Origin: Bacteroidales bacterium
Lineage (GTDB): Bacteria; Bacteroidota; Bacteroidia; Bacteroidales; UBA1402
NCBI GenBank assembly: GCA_017446025.1
Contig: JAFSRR010000097.1
Span: 1-42,281 of the forward strand
Direction: 5' to 3'
DNA length: 42,281 nt
Part shown: positions 17,784 to 26,230 of the stretch, in pieces
Layout of the letters: every line of letters starts with the position of its first letter
Position numbering within the stretch: the stretch's first letter is position 1
Translations under genes and position numbers: made by a program
Notes under the pieces: model-generated
Told to the model about the DNA's origin: nothing
Database searches by the model: none
What the model saw: the letters and a program-made list of their open reading frames with translations, nothing else

Positions 17784-19112
17784 ATGAAATTCGTTGAAAC
17801 ATTAAAGAATATCTGGAAGATCGAGGAACTGAGAGACCGGTTGCTGACGACTCTTCTGTTTGTCGCCGTATTCCGTTTCGGTTCGTTCGTCGTTCTGCCG
17901 GGCATCGATCCCAGCGCCCTGACAGGCCTTCAGCAACAGACTAGCGAAGGTATCATGTCGCTGTTGGATATGTTCACCGGCGGTGCCTTCTCGAATGCTT
18001 CTGTCTTTGGTCTCGGTATCATGCCCTATATCTCTGCTTCCATCGTGATCCAGTTGCTGGGCATCGCCGTACCTTACTTCCAGAAGCTGCAGCGGGAAGG
18101 CGAGAGCGGTCACCGCAAGCTCAACCAGTACACCCGTTATCTGACGGTGCTGGTGCTGCTCATCCAAGGTCCGGCCTTCCTGGCCAACCTGAGCGCCCAG
18201 CAGGTGCCCATGCCCGGTGGATTCTGGTTCAGGCTTTCTTCGGTGCTCCTGCTGGCTGCCGGCAGTATGTTCATCCTGTGGTTGGGTGAGCGTATCACGG
18301 ACAAGGGTATCGGCAACGGTATCTCGATGATCATCCTCATCGGTATCATCGCCCGTCTGCCCCAGTCGCTGGTACAGGAGTTCCTGTCGCGTTGGGAAAC
18401 AGCCGCCGGCGGTCTGGTGATGTTCATCGCCGAGATCCTGCTGTTGCTGGCCGTGACCGTGCTGGCCATCATGCTGGTACAGGGAACGCGCAAGGTGCCC
18501 GTACAGTATGCCAAGCGTGTGGTAGGCAACCGTCAGTATGGCGGTGCCCGTCAGTATATCCCCTTGAAGGTGAATGCTGCCGGTGTAATGCCCATCATCT
18601 TCGCCCAGGCCATTATGTTCATTCCGCTGTCCTTCATCCGTTACTCTGCGTCGGGCGGTGGAAGCAACTTCTGGCGTATCATGACGGATATCAACGGTTT
18701 CTGGTATAATTGCATTTATGCCGTCCTGATTATCCTGTTCACCTATTTCTACACGGCTATTACGATCAATCCCACGCAGATGGCGGAGGATATGAAGCGC
18801 AACGGCGGCTTCATCCCCGGTGTCAAGCCCGGTCGGAAGACGGCAGACTACATCGACGACATCATGTCGAGAATCACGCTGCCCGGCTCCTTTTTCCTGG
18901 CTTTCGTCGCCATCATGCCTGTCTTTGCCAAGATGCTCGGCATCACGGTCGGCTTCTCCCAGTTCTTCGGAGGTACGTCTCTGCTGATTCTGGTCGGTGT
19001 CGTCCTGGATACGCTGCAGCAGATTGAGAGCCACTTGCTGATGCGTCACTACGACGGTCTGCTCAAGAGTGGCCGCATCAAAGGCAGAACGGGTAGTATC
19101 GCTGCGTATTAA
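17784..19112 (+). CDS. secY: Preprotein translocase subunit SecY
   Basis: A 442-residue core of the inner-membrane Sec channel. Ten hydrophobic helices are readable. Family landmarks are the plug region around ALTGLQQQTSEGIMSLLDMF, the cytosolic loop with GNRQYGGARQYIPLKVN that contacts SecA and the ribosome, and NPTQMAEDMKRNGGFIPGVK before the last helices. The C-terminus is short and basic (KSGRIKGRTGSIAAY). Confidence 0.98.
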   Translation: MKFVETLKNIWKIEELRDRLLTTLLFVAVFRFGSFVVLPGIDPSALTGLQQQTSEGIMSLLDMFTGGAFSNASVFGLGIMPYISASIVIQLLGIAVPYFQKLQREGESGHRKLNQYTRYLTVLVLLIQGPAFLANLSAQQVPMPGGFWFRLSSVLLLAAGSMFILWLGERITDKGIGNGISMIILIGIIARLPQSLVQEFLSRWETAAGGLVMFIAEILLLLAVTVLAIMLVQGTRKVPVQYAKRVVGNRQYGGARQYIPLKVNAAGVMPIIFAQAIMFIPLSFIRYSASGGGSNFWRIMTDINGFWYNCIYAVLIILFTYFYTAITINPTQMAEDMKRNGGFIPGVKPGRKTADYIDDIMSRITLPGSFFLAFVAIMPVFAKMLGITVGFSQFFGGTSLLILVGVVLDTLQQIESHLLMRHYDGLLKSGRIKGRTGSIAAY

Positions 19113-19126
19113 TTGACAGTGAAATA

Positions 19127-19912
19127 ATGATCTATCTCAAGACTGAGGACGAAATAGCGCTGCTTCGCGAAAGCAACCAGATTGTAGCCAAGACCTTGGC
19201 CGAGGTCGGGAAGTATATCCAGCCCGGTGTCACGACCAAGTATCTTGATCAGATAGGCGAGGACTTCATCCGCTCGTGCGGGGCCGTCCCCTCCTTTCTG
19301 AACTACAACGGCTATCCCGCGTCGCTATGTCTTTCGATCAACGATGTCGTGGTGCATGGCATCCCGTCGGTCAAGACGGTGCTGCGCGAAGGCGACATCC
19401 TGTCGGTCGATTGCGGTGCCTACAAGAACGGCTTTCACGGCGACTCAACTTATACTTTCAGAGTTGGCGAGGTTGACGAAAAAGTCGTAAATTTGCTGCG
19501 GACTACGAAGGAGTCTTTGTATCTGGGCATTGAGCAGGCCATCGACGGCAATCGTCTGGGCGATATCGGCAATGCCGTACAGACCCATTGCCAGAAAAGA
19601 GGCTACTCGGTGGTTCGCGAAATGGTAGGACACGGCGTCGGTCGTCATCTGCACGAAGAGCCCGAGGTTTGCAACTACGGCAAGCGAGGCTCGGGCGTGC
19701 TCTTGAAGGCCGGCATGGTGATTGCCATCGAGCCGATGATCAACATGGGCAGCCGGCACATCGTCATTGAGAACGACGGCTGGACGACCCGCACGATGGA
19801 CAGAAAGCCTTCGGCTCATTTCGAGCACACGGTGGTGGTCCGCAAAGGCAAGGCAGAGATCCTGTCTTCCTTCGACTATGTCCAGGAGGTCTTGGGAGAT
19901 CGTTTTATTTAA
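19127..19912 (+). CDS. map: Methionine aminopeptidase, type I
   Basis: A 261-residue dinuclear-metal enzyme that removes the initiator Met from nascent proteins. The pita-bread fold residues are visible in order: His in NDVVVHGIPS, two Asp in SVDCGAYKNGFHGDSTYTF, His in GHGVGRHLHEEP, Glu in AIEPMI and Glu in FEHTVVV. A TAAATTTG box inside the gene (19488-19495) could be an internal promoter for infA and the alpha genes. It lies 14 bases after secY and 15 before infA. Confidence 0.97.
   Translation: MIYLKTEDEIALLRESNQIVAKTLAEVGKYIQPGVTTKYLDQIGEDFIRSCGAVPSFLNYNGYPASLCLSINDVVVHGIPSVKTVLREGDILSVDCGAYKNGFHGDSTYTFRVGEVDEKVVNLLRTTKESLYLGIEQAIDGNRLGDIGNAVQTHCQKRGYSVVREMVGHGVGRHLHEEPEVCNYGKRGSGVLLKAGMVIAIEPMINMGSRHIVIENDGWTTRTMDRKPSAHFEHTVVVRKGKAEILSSFDYVQEVLGDRFI
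19463..19495 (+). promoter_or_regulatory. Possible internal promoter in map
   Basis: TAAATTTG at 19488-19495 matches TAnnTTTG. A weak -33 (GTTG, 19463-19466) lies 21 bases upstream. It could add transcription of infA, rpmJ and the rpsM-rplQ group. The weak -33 keeps confidence low. Confidence 0.3.
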
Positions 19913-19927
19913 ATATAGGATAGAATT

Positions 19928-20146
19928 ATGGCAAAGCAAGCTGCAATCGAACAGGACGGAACAATCGTCGAGGCATTGTCCAATGCAATGTTCCGCGTAG
20001 AATTGGAGAACGGCCACGAAATTACGGCTCATATCTCCGGCAAGATGCGTATGCACTACATCCGTATCCTGCCCGGCGATAAGGTTAGGGTGGAGATGTC
20101 GCCCTATGATTTGTCAAAAGGAAGAATCTCGTTTAGATACAAGTAA
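19928..20146 (+). CDS. infA: Translation initiation factor IF-1
   Basis: A 72-residue OB-fold protein that blocks the A site during initiation. It shows [20 protein letters not shown], the central [20 protein letters not shown] and ends [11 protein letters not shown]. Position between map and rpmJ is standard. Confidence 0.98.
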   Translation: MAKQAAIEQDGTIVEALSNAMFRVELENGHEITAHISGKMRMHYIRILPGDKVRVEMSPYDLSKGRISFRYK

Positions 20147-20162
20147 TTAAACACATAGAAAA

Positions 20163-20279
20163 ATGAAAGTCAGAGCATCTATCAAAAAGCGCAGCGCCGA
20201 CTGCAAGATTGTCCGCAGAAAAGGCCGGCTGTATGTGATCAGCAAAAAGAACCCCAAGTTCAAACAACGTCAGGGATAA
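20163..20279 (+). CDS. rpmJ: 50S ribosomal protein L36, zinc-free form (bL36)
   Basis: A 38-residue gene between infA (16 bases) and rpsM (26 bases). The translation starts [20 protein letters not shown] and ends NPKFKQRQG, a clear L36. Only one of the zinc-ligand Cys residues remains (CKIVRR) and there is no second CxxxxH motif, so it is the zinc-independent type. Confidence 0.97.
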   Translation: MKVRASIKKRSADCKIVRRKGRLYVISKKNPKFKQRQG

Positions 20280-20305
20280 ATAGTAACAAATTATAAAACA
20301 GAATT

Positions 20306-20686
20306 ATGGCAATAAGAATTGTTGGTGTAGATTTGCCCCAGAACAAAAGAGGCGAGATTGCGTTGACCTATATCTTCGGTATCGGTCGCAGCAGTGCCCA
20401 GAAGATCCTGGCCGCTGCCGGTGTCGACAAGGACATCAAGGTCAAGGATTGGAACGATGAACAGGCCGGTGCCGTTCGTGAAATCATCGGTAGAGATTAC
20501 AAAGTGGAAGGTGATTTGCGCTCGGAAATCCAGCTCAACATCAAGCGACTGATGGATATCGGCTGCTATCGCGGTGTCCGTCATCGTGTCGGTCTGCCTG
20601 TCCGCGGTCAGAGTACCAAGAACAACGCCCGTACTCGCAAGGGCAAGAAGAAAACCGTTGCTAACAAGAAGAAAGCAACGAAGTAA
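20306..20686 (+). CDS. rpsM: 30S ribosomal protein S13 (uS13)
   Basis: A 126-residue head protein touching P-site tRNA and bridging to the 50S subunit. It starts [20 protein letters not shown], with the helix-two-turn-helix segment and the [20 protein letters not shown] region, and ends in a basic tail. First gene of the alpha group. Confidence 0.97.
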   Translation: MAIRIVGVDLPQNKRGEIALTYIFGIGRSSAQKILAAAGVDKDIKVKDWNDEQAGAVREIIGRDYKVEGDLRSEIQLNIKRLMDIGCYRGVRHRVGLPVRGQSTKNNARTRKGKKKTVANKKKATK

Positions 20687-20723
20687 GTTAGCCAAGATTA
20701 TTGATTAAATAAAGTACAGAAAA

Positions 20724-21113
20724 ATGGCAAAAAAGCAAGTTGCAGCTAAGAAAAGAAACGTCAAAGTTGACGCCATCGGACAAGCGCACATCCATTCGTC
20801 TTTCAACAACATCATTGTCTCCCTTGCCAATGCCAACGGTCAGATCATTTCGTGGTCTTCGGCCGGCAAGATGGGATTCAGAGGTTCGAAAAAGAATACT
20901 CCTTATGCCGCCCAAATGGCAGCTCAGGACTGTGCGAAGGTCGCCTATGACCTTGGCTTGAGAAAAGTCAAGGCGTATGTTAAAGGTCCCGGTAACGGTC
21001 GCGAATCGGCTGTTCGTACTATTCATGGTGCTGGTATTGAAGTGACGGAGATCATCGACGTGACTCCGCTGCCTCATAACGGATGCCGTCCTCCGAAGAG
21101 AAGACGCGTTTAA
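20724..21113 (+). CDS. rpsK: 30S ribosomal protein S11 (uS11)
   Basis: A 129-residue platform protein near the mRNA exit. Conserved parts are [19 protein letters not shown], the [19 protein letters not shown] loop, and the C-terminal [16 protein letters not shown]. Confidence 0.98.
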   Translation: MAKKQVAAKKRNVKVDAIGQAHIHSSFNNIIVSLANANGQIISWSSAGKMGFRGSKKNTPYAAQMAAQDCAKVAYDLGLRKVKAYVKGPGNGRESAVRTIHGAGIEVTEIIDVTPLPHNGCRPPKRRRV

Positions 21114-21149
21114 GTTGTTGTATTTGTTGAATCTTTAAATTAGAACACA

Positions 21150-21758
21150 ATGGCAAGATATACTGGCCCGAAAAGCAGAATAGCCCGTAAATTCGGCGAA
21201 CCTATCTATGGTCCTGACAAAGTGCTGAGCAAGAAGAACTATGCTCCGGGCTTTCAGGGCAACAACCGCAAAAGAAAATCTTCTGAATATGGCATTCAGT
21301 TGAGAGAGAAGCAGAAAGCAAAATACACCTACGGTGTTTTGGAAAGACAGTTCCGTCTGACTTTCGAAAAGGCACAGCGTGCCAAAGGCATCACCGGTGA
21401 AGTGCTGCTGCAGCTGCTCGAATCCCGTCTGGACAACCTCGTCTATCGTCTGGGCTTTGCTCCCACCCGCGACGCGGCCCGTCAGCTGGTTTCTCATCGT
21501 CATATCGTGCTCGATGGCAAGGTTGCCAACATCCCTTCCATCATTGTCAAGCCCGGTCAGACGGTGGGTGTCCGCGAACGTTCCAAGGCCCTCGAGGTCA
21601 TCGAGAACTCCCTGTCTGGATTCAACCACAGCAAATACCCCTGGCTGGAGTACAACGCCAGCGACAAGTCAGGCAAGTACCTGCACATCCCTGAACGTGC
21701 TGATATTCCTGAGAACATCAAGGAACAGCTGATTGTTGAACTCTATTCCAAACAATAA
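21150..21758 (+). CDS. rpsD: 30S ribosomal protein S4 (uS4)
   Basis: A 202-residue assembly initiator for the 30S body, and in E. coli the repressor of the alpha operon. It begins [20 protein letters not shown] and contains an S4 RNA-binding domain ([15 protein letters not shown], then [20 protein letters not shown]). rpoA follows after 8 bases. Confidence 0.98.
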   Translation: MARYTGPKSRIARKFGEPIYGPDKVLSKKNYAPGFQGNNRKRKSSEYGIQLREKQKAKYTYGVLERQFRLTFEKAQRAKGITGEVLLQLLESRLDNLVYRLGFAPTRDAARQLVSHRHIVLDGKVANIPSIIVKPGQTVGVRERSKALEVIENSLSGFNHSKYPWLEYNASDKSGKYLHIPERADIPENIKEQLIVELYSKQ

Positions 21759-21766
21759 TTGAGATC

Positions 21767-22756
21767 ATGGCAATTTTAGCATTTCAAAAACCAGAAAAGG
21801 TCATCATGCTGGAAGCTAACGACAAATTCGGCAAGTTCGAATTTCGTCCGTTGGAACCCGGTTTTGGTATAACGATCGGTAATGCCCTGCGCCGCATCCT
21901 GCTTTCCTCCTTGGAAGGCTACGCTATCAATTCGATGCGCGTCGAAGGCGTCACCCATGAATTTGCCACGATCAAGGGGGTGCGCGAAGATGTGACCAAT
22001 ATCATTTTGAATCTCAAGCAGATCCGTTTCAAACGTATCGCCGAGGATGTGGATGCCGAGAAGGTCATCGTCAAGGTGAGCGGCGAAGAACTCACCGCCA
22101 AGGAAATCGGCAAGGCTTTCAGTCACTTCGAGGTGCTGAATCCCGAGCTGAAGATCTGCAGCATGGAGAAGGGTACTTCGTTCAACCTGGAACTCACTGT
22201 CAACAAGGGCCGCGGCTATGTGCCCGCCGATGAGCAGGAGCTGCAGGACACCGACATCTACACCATCGCCATCGACTCTATCTATACCCCGATCCGCAAT
22301 GTGAAATACACTGTCGAGAACTATCGTGTAGAGCAGAAGACCGACTACGAGAAACTGGTCATCGAGATTACGACCGACGGTTCTGTCCATCCCAAGGAGG
22401 CTTTGAAAGAGGCTGCCCGTATCCTGATCTATCATTTCATGTTGTTCTCCGACGACAAGATCACGCTCGATACGACTGAGGTCGAGACCGGTGAAGAGTT
22501 TGACGAGGAAATCCTCCACATGCGTCAGCTGCTCAAGACCAAGCTGACCGACATGGATCTTTCCGTCCGTGCACTCAACTGTCTGAAGGCTGCCAACGTC
22601 GAGACCCTGGGTCAGTTGGCTACCTACAACAAGACCGATCTGCTCAAGTTCCGCAACTTCGGCAAAAAGTCCCTTACCGAACTGGATGATTTGCTCTCCA
22701 GAATGAATCTTTCCTTCGGAATGGATATTTCCAAGTACAAATTAGATAAAGAATAA
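21767..22756 (+). CDS. rpoA: RNA polymerase subunit alpha
   Basis: A 329-residue assembly platform of RNA polymerase. The N-terminal dimerisation domain (residues ~1-235) includes [20 protein letters not shown]. An acidic linker follows, then the C-terminal domain (about 255-329) with two helix-hairpin-helix units ([20 protein letters not shown] and [16 protein letters not shown]), which contacts UP elements and activators. Normal length for Bacteroidota. rplQ lies 5 bases downstream. Confidence 0.98.
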   Translation: MAILAFQKPEKVIMLEANDKFGKFEFRPLEPGFGITIGNALRRILLSSLEGYAINSMRVEGVTHEFATIKGVREDVTNIILNLKQIRFKRIAEDVDAEKVIVKVSGEELTAKEIGKAFSHFEVLNPELKICSMEKGTSFNLELTVNKGRGYVPADEQELQDTDIYTIAIDSIYTPIRNVKYTVENYRVEQKTDYEKLVIEITTDGSVHPKEALKEAARILIYHFMLFSDDKITLDTTEVETGEEFDEEILHMRQLLKTKLTDMDLSVRALNCLKAANVETLGQLATYNKTDLLKFRNFGKKSLTELDDLLSRMNLSFGMDISKYKLDKE

Positions 22757-22761
22757 GAAAG

Positions 22762-23319
22762 ATGAGACATAATAAGAAATTCAATCACCTGGGCCGTCAG
22801 GCCGCTCACAGACATGCGATGCTGTCGAACATGGCTGCTTCGCTGATCATGCACAAGCGCATTTTCACGACCCTCGCCAAGGCCAAAGCCCTGAAGATCG
22901 TCGTTGAGCCCATGATCACGGCTGCCAAGAACGATACCACCGCTTCCCGTCGTCTGGTTTTCAAGACCCTGCAGAATAAAGAAGCCGTCACCGAACTGTT
23001 CCAGACTGTTGCCCAGAAAGTGGCCGACCGTCCCGGTGGCTACACCCGTATTCTGAAGACTGGAAACCGTCTGGGTGACAATGCTCAGATGTGTTTCATC
23101 GAGCTGGTCGACTTCAACGAGAACATGCTCAAGACCAAGGTCGAGAAGAAGACCCGCACGCGTCGTTCGTCGGCCAAGAAGAAAGCCGAAGCTGCCGAAG
23201 TCGTCGAGGCTCCTGCCGCTGAAGCTCCCGCCGTCGAGGAAGCTCCCGTTGCCGAGGCTCCTGCCGCTGAAGTTCCTGCCGAAGAGGCCCCTGCTGCCGA
23301 AGCTCCTACCGCTGAATAA
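22762..23319 (+). CDS. rplQ: 50S ribosomal protein L17 with Ala/Pro/Glu tail (bL17)
   Basis: A 185-residue protein. Residues 1 to about 125 form the normal L17 fold ([20 protein letters not shown], then [20 protein letters not shown]). A basic stretch [12 protein letters not shown] leads into about 45 residues of imperfect E-A-P-A-A-E repeats, so the protein is longer than E. coli L17 (127 residues). Tails of this kind occur in Bacteroidota L17; this one is long. It is the last gene of the block and is followed by a strong terminator. Confidence 0.96.
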   Translation: MRHNKKFNHLGRQAAHRHAMLSNMAASLIMHKRIFTTLAKAKALKIVVEPMITAAKNDTTASRRLVFKTLQNKEAVTELFQTVAQKVADRPGGYTRILKTGNRLGDNAQMCFIELVDFNENMLKTKVEKKTRTRRSSAKKKAEAAEVVEAPAAEAPAVEEAPVAEAPAAEVPAEEAPAAEAPTAE

Positions 23320-23340
23320 TTTCAAATTCAGATATCACGA

Positions 23341-23372
23341 AGAGGGCAACCATCGGGTTACCCTCTTTTTTT
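23341..23372 (+). terminator. Terminator of the ribosomal superoperon
   Basis: AGAGGGCAACC (23341-23351) pairs with GGTTACCCTCT (23356-23366) with one C·A mismatch around an ATCG loop, followed by a run of seven T ending at 23372. It lies 21 bases after the rplQ stop. Confidence 0.88.
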
Positions 23373-23410
23373 GTACCCGTTGCCGGCAGCTTGGTCGGAG
23401 TGGAAAAAAT

Positions 23411-23498
23411 GTCTTACCTTTATGCCGCTTTTGGAAATGCCATCGTCATCACAACATAATACGGGAGCGCCCAACGGGCGGCTGGGAACGGAGCCGGT
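23411..23498 (+). repeat. Left copy of the 88-bp direct repeat (MATE 5' end)
   Basis: Matches 26231-26318 at 86 of 88 positions, with the first 77 bases identical. Looser similarity with small indels extends about 20 bases further upstream (GGCAG, GGTCGGA and GGAAAAA blocks). The right copy is the start of the MATE gene. The offset between copies is exactly 2,820 bases. The two mismatches change Thr (here, LGTEPV) to Ala (right copy, LGAEPV). Confidence 0.95.
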
Positions 23499-23532
23499 AT
23501 TGCACCGGGCTCTGTTTTTAGCTTCAGTCTGA
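23422..23532 (+). pseudogene. Truncated 5' remnant of the MATE gene
   Basis: The frame starting at the ATG at 23422 reads MPLLEMPSSSQHNTGAPNGR then LGTEPV, the same as the intact MATE protein starting at 26242 except for one Thr/Ala change. It then departs into ten unrelated residues and a TGA. The match stops exactly where the repeat ends (23498). LGTEPV is the form often seen at the start of MATE proteins, so this copy may keep the older sequence. No function as a protein is expected. Confidence 0.8.
23487..23519 (+). terminator. Terminator at the left repeat junction
   Basis: A 12-bp stem with one bulged G (23487-23498 with 23504-23516), loop ATTGC, and a T-run at 23515-23519 that partly pairs with AA. 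The 5' arm lies in the repeat and the 3' arm in the unique cassette sequence. It would stop transcription coming from the repeat or reading through from rplQ. Confidence 0.7.
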
Positions 23533-23579
23533 TTCTATTCAGTAACCACTACAGAATACAACTATATAAAGAATTTTTT

Positions 23580-23610
23580 TTTGATAATTGTGTTTAAAGT
23601 GCGACCTTTA
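23580..23610 (+). promoter_or_regulatory. Weak promoter ahead of the methyltransferase-like gene
   Basis: TTTG at 23580-23583, a 19-base spacer, then GACCTTTA at 23603-23610, which keeps four of the six fixed bases of TAnnTTTG. It would start transcripts near 23617, about 35 bases before the chosen ATG. Confidence 0.35.
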
Positions 23611-23652
23611 CGCCCAATAATCATTTATAATGGAAGATATTATAAGGAAAAG

Positions 23653-24567
23653 ATGAATCCTATTAGAAAAATAATCAAGGACTTTTATATAAGGTGGCAC
23701 GAGCGCGTGGTGCACCACCTCGAAAGCAAGACAGATAATTATCTTTGGAACATTTGGTCGTGGTGTCAGAATGAGACTATGCTGAGACAAGGGGTTATTA
23801 AAGATACTCCTGATTACAAGTATTATTCTCAACTGCATAGAATCCTTGATATTAAGAAACTGGCTGGGAATTATCATCTGGCACGAATAGGGAAAAAGGG
23901 TGATGGTGGATATTATATGGCGGAGAACGAAAAGGGGGCTTATTCAGATTCAGATTGTCTTATTGCATATTCCCTGGGGATAGCCGACGATGTGTCATGG
24001 GATCTTTTTATGGCAGAGAAAGGGTATAATGTATTCCAATACGATGGCTGCATCAAGCAAATACCTGTCAATCATCCTTCTTTTCATTGGGAAAGAATTA
24101 ATATTACAGGGGATGTAGAATCCAAAACACAAAAGCGTCTGACTACTCTTTTGAAGCAAAATGGTCATTCGGATCTTCGTGGCATGATTTTGAAATGTGA
24201 TATCGAAGGGTCTGAATGGGGCATGCTTAATGAAATGGAAGAATCACAATTGGATTGTTTTGACCAGGTTTTGTTGGAATTGCACAGTCTTGTATATAGT
24301 CAAAAGAGAGAGGCCATTCTTTCTGCATTGGAGAAACTCAGTCACACACACTCTCTGGTTTATCTTCATGCAAATAACAACGGGATAGTCAATTATACGG
24401 ATAAAATGGTCACTCCCGATTTGATAGAGGGGACATTTGTGAACAAGAAGTTTTTTGAAACGCAAGAACTTGATGCCGTTCTGCCCCTTCGGACGGATGA
24501 TAGAAATCTTTCAGGGAAGCAGGATATTTTAGTAGGGAGGTGGAATATACGGGAAGGCGAGTTTTAG
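23653..24567 (+). CDS. Methyltransf_22 / FkbM-like methyltransferase
   Basis: A 304-residue cytoplasmic protein with the pattern of the METTL24/Methyltransf_22 branch of SAM-dependent methyltransferases: KGDGGYYM, a motif-I-like stretch YSLGIADDVSWD, FQYDGCIKQIP, and the hallmark LKCDIEGSEWGML, then LLELHSL and YLHANNNG. Substrate is unknown; related proteins are often found near glycan genes. The frame is open further upstream through a TTG at 23581, but the ATG at 23653 follows AAGGAAAAG and gives a sensible N-terminus. Codon use is AT-rich. The CotH-like gene starts 58 bases later, so the two are probably co-transcribed. Confidence 0.72.
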   Translation: MNPIRKIIKDFYIRWHERVVHHLESKTDNYLWNIWSWCQNETMLRQGVIKDTPDYKYYSQLHRILDIKKLAGNYHLARIGKKGDGGYYMAENEKGAYSDSDCLIAYSLGIADDVSWDLFMAEKGYNVFQYDGCIKQIPVNHPSFHWERINITGDVESKTQKRLTTLLKQNGHSDLRGMILKCDIEGSEWGMLNEMEESQLDCFDQVLLELHSLVYSQKREAILSALEKLSHTHSLVYLHANNNGIVNYTDKMVTPDLIEGTFVNKKFFETQELDAVLPLRTDDRNLSGKQDILVGRWNIREGEF

Positions 24568-24625
24568 AACCCGGTTTCAGTGTCGAAAAGGGAGGCGAGT
24601 TTACGGTGAAAAAACGTGACTGAAT

Positions 24626-26188
24626 ATGCGAGACGGCATCAAATTGTATTTGGCAATCCTCTTTTGTGTGTTGTTGGCAGCAGGTTGCCATGATACACGT
24701 GAACAGCCGACTCCGGCAAATCCTTGTTACATTGAAGTGCAAGACTCGGTTGTTTTGTTTAAATATTCGAGTGACACATTGTATTTAAACAGCGACTTGC
24801 CTATTTCTGACGGCAGGCTTGTTTGTCATCGTTCTTTTCCTCCTAAAAGAAGTGGAGCCAATGATGCTCCTGATTCTTTTTTGATTACAGAAATAAAGAG
24901 CAAGGGAGAAAACCTGTGGCGAATAGTTCTCTCTGACACAGGTGATAGTTATGTCTATGAAAATTCTTTTTGTTTCAGTTGGTCGGGGCGCCTGAATGAT
25001 ACTGGGGATACTTGTTTGGTGGTCAGTGCTCCGTTCACGGTATGCAAGCCTTTTTTTACCGGGCTGCCTGCTTTGGTGCTAAACACCCCGGATGCTGTAC
25101 CGATAGTTTCCAAAACACAGTGGATAACAGGTGCAGAGATGGTTTTGTTTGATGAAAACGGCCATCAGCTTTATCAAGGAGGCTTGGAAATAAAAGGCCG
25201 TGGCAACAGTACTTGGAATGCACCTAAAAAACCATATTCTTTAAGACTGGATATTAAAGCCGGTTTGTTTGACATGCCACCAAATCGGCGATGGGTGTTG
25301 TTGGCCAATTATCTGGACCGGACGTTGCTGCGCAACCATCTGGCTTTCTTTTTGGAGGGAGCGGAAGGTAACACCTCTGCTTGGACGCCTCGTGGGCAGT
25401 TTGTCGAACTGATTCTGAATGGTGAACATCTGGGTAATTATTACTTATGTGAGAAAATCAGTGTGGGTGATAATAGAATCGATCTGAAGACTAATAGCCC
25501 ATCGGATGCTGACATCAGTTTCATGGTTGAAATGGATACCAATTTTGATGAAGTCAACAAGTTTCGTACTCCTGTCCGGCAACTCCCGGTGATGATTCAT
25601 GAACCGGATGAAAACGACTTGACAGCGGAACAGGCTTCATATATCGAAAATTACTTTTCTCGTCTCGAGCAGTTGATATATAACAGCAATTCTTTGAGTG
25701 AGGAGAGTTACGGGTGTTTGCTTGACTTGGACAGTTATGTAGATTATTGGCTGATCAATGAACTAACTGGTAATACGGAGAGCTGGTGGCCCAAAAGTGT
25801 TTTCATGTATCGTGACAAAGGGGGGAAGTTGATTGTCGGCCCAGTATGGGATTATGACTGGGGGACTTTCGGAAAGCGTTATGAGAACAAGTTTTGTTGC
25901 TTGGATTGCCTTTGGACACGACAACTTCTGCTAAATGGTGATTTCAGAAATCTGGCGGCTGAAAGATGGAACAAGTTGTTACCGGGATTGGCGACTGTGT
26001 TTGATGAAATCGACAGGCAAAGGGATCGCTTGTCATATTCGGCGGCGATCAATGAGTCTATGTGGCCCAATGACAGGGATATTAATGGCGATGAGACCTT
26101 GTCGTACGAGGAGGCTGTTGAGCTACTGAAGAGGAATCTACGGGAACGCATGGATTGGATCAGCGAGCACATACATTCCATTCAGTAA
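24626..26188 (+). CDS. CotH-kinase-like lipoprotein
   Basis: A 520-residue lipoprotein (lipobox LAAGC, Cys21). After a ~150-residue N-terminal region comes a CotH domain: KGRGNSTWNAPKKPYSLRLD (about 190-210), LLANYLDRTLLRNHLAF, VELILNGEHLGNYYLCEKI (about 262-280) and the metal-binding motif GPVWDYDWGTFG with Asp near 409 and 411. CotH of Bacillus is an atypical kinase that phosphorylates spore-coat proteins; substrates of the Bacteroidota lipoprotein forms are not established. Lipidation suggests it acts outside the cytoplasm. It ends 53 bases before the MATE ATG. Kinase activity is inferred from the domain only. Confidence 0.85.
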   Translation: MRDGIKLYLAILFCVLLAAGCHDTREQPTPANPCYIEVQDSVVLFKYSSDTLYLNSDLPISDGRLVCHRSFPPKRSGANDAPDSFLITEIKSKGENLWRIVLSDTGDSYVYENSFCFSWSGRLNDTGDTCLVVSAPFTVCKPFFTGLPALVLNTPDAVPIVSKTQWITGAEMVLFDENGHQLYQGGLEIKGRGNSTWNAPKKPYSLRLDIKAGLFDMPPNRRWVLLANYLDRTLLRNHLAFFLEGAEGNTSAWTPRGQFVELILNGEHLGNYYLCEKISVGDNRIDLKTNSPSDADISFMVEMDTNFDEVNKFRTPVRQLPVMIHEPDENDLTAEQASYIENYFSRLEQLIYNSNSLSEESYGCLLDLDSYVDYWLINELTGNTESWWPKSVFMYRDKGGKLIVGPVWDYDWGTFGKRYENKFCCLDCLWTRQLLLNGDFRNLAAERWNKLLPGLATVFDEIDRQRDRLSYSAAINESMWPNDRDINGDETLSYEEAVELLKRNLRERMDWISEHIHSIQ

Positions 26189-26230
26189 CTACAATTCTTC
26201 GAGAGTGGCAGGTCGGATGAAGCGGAAAAA

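Noticed and set aside
23409-23459. A 16-codon open frame (MSYLYAAFGNAIVITT) in the left repeat copy
   Set aside because: The right copy has AAG where this ATG stands, and the frame is only the +2 reading of the MATE start. Too short and not conserved between copies to call a leader peptide.
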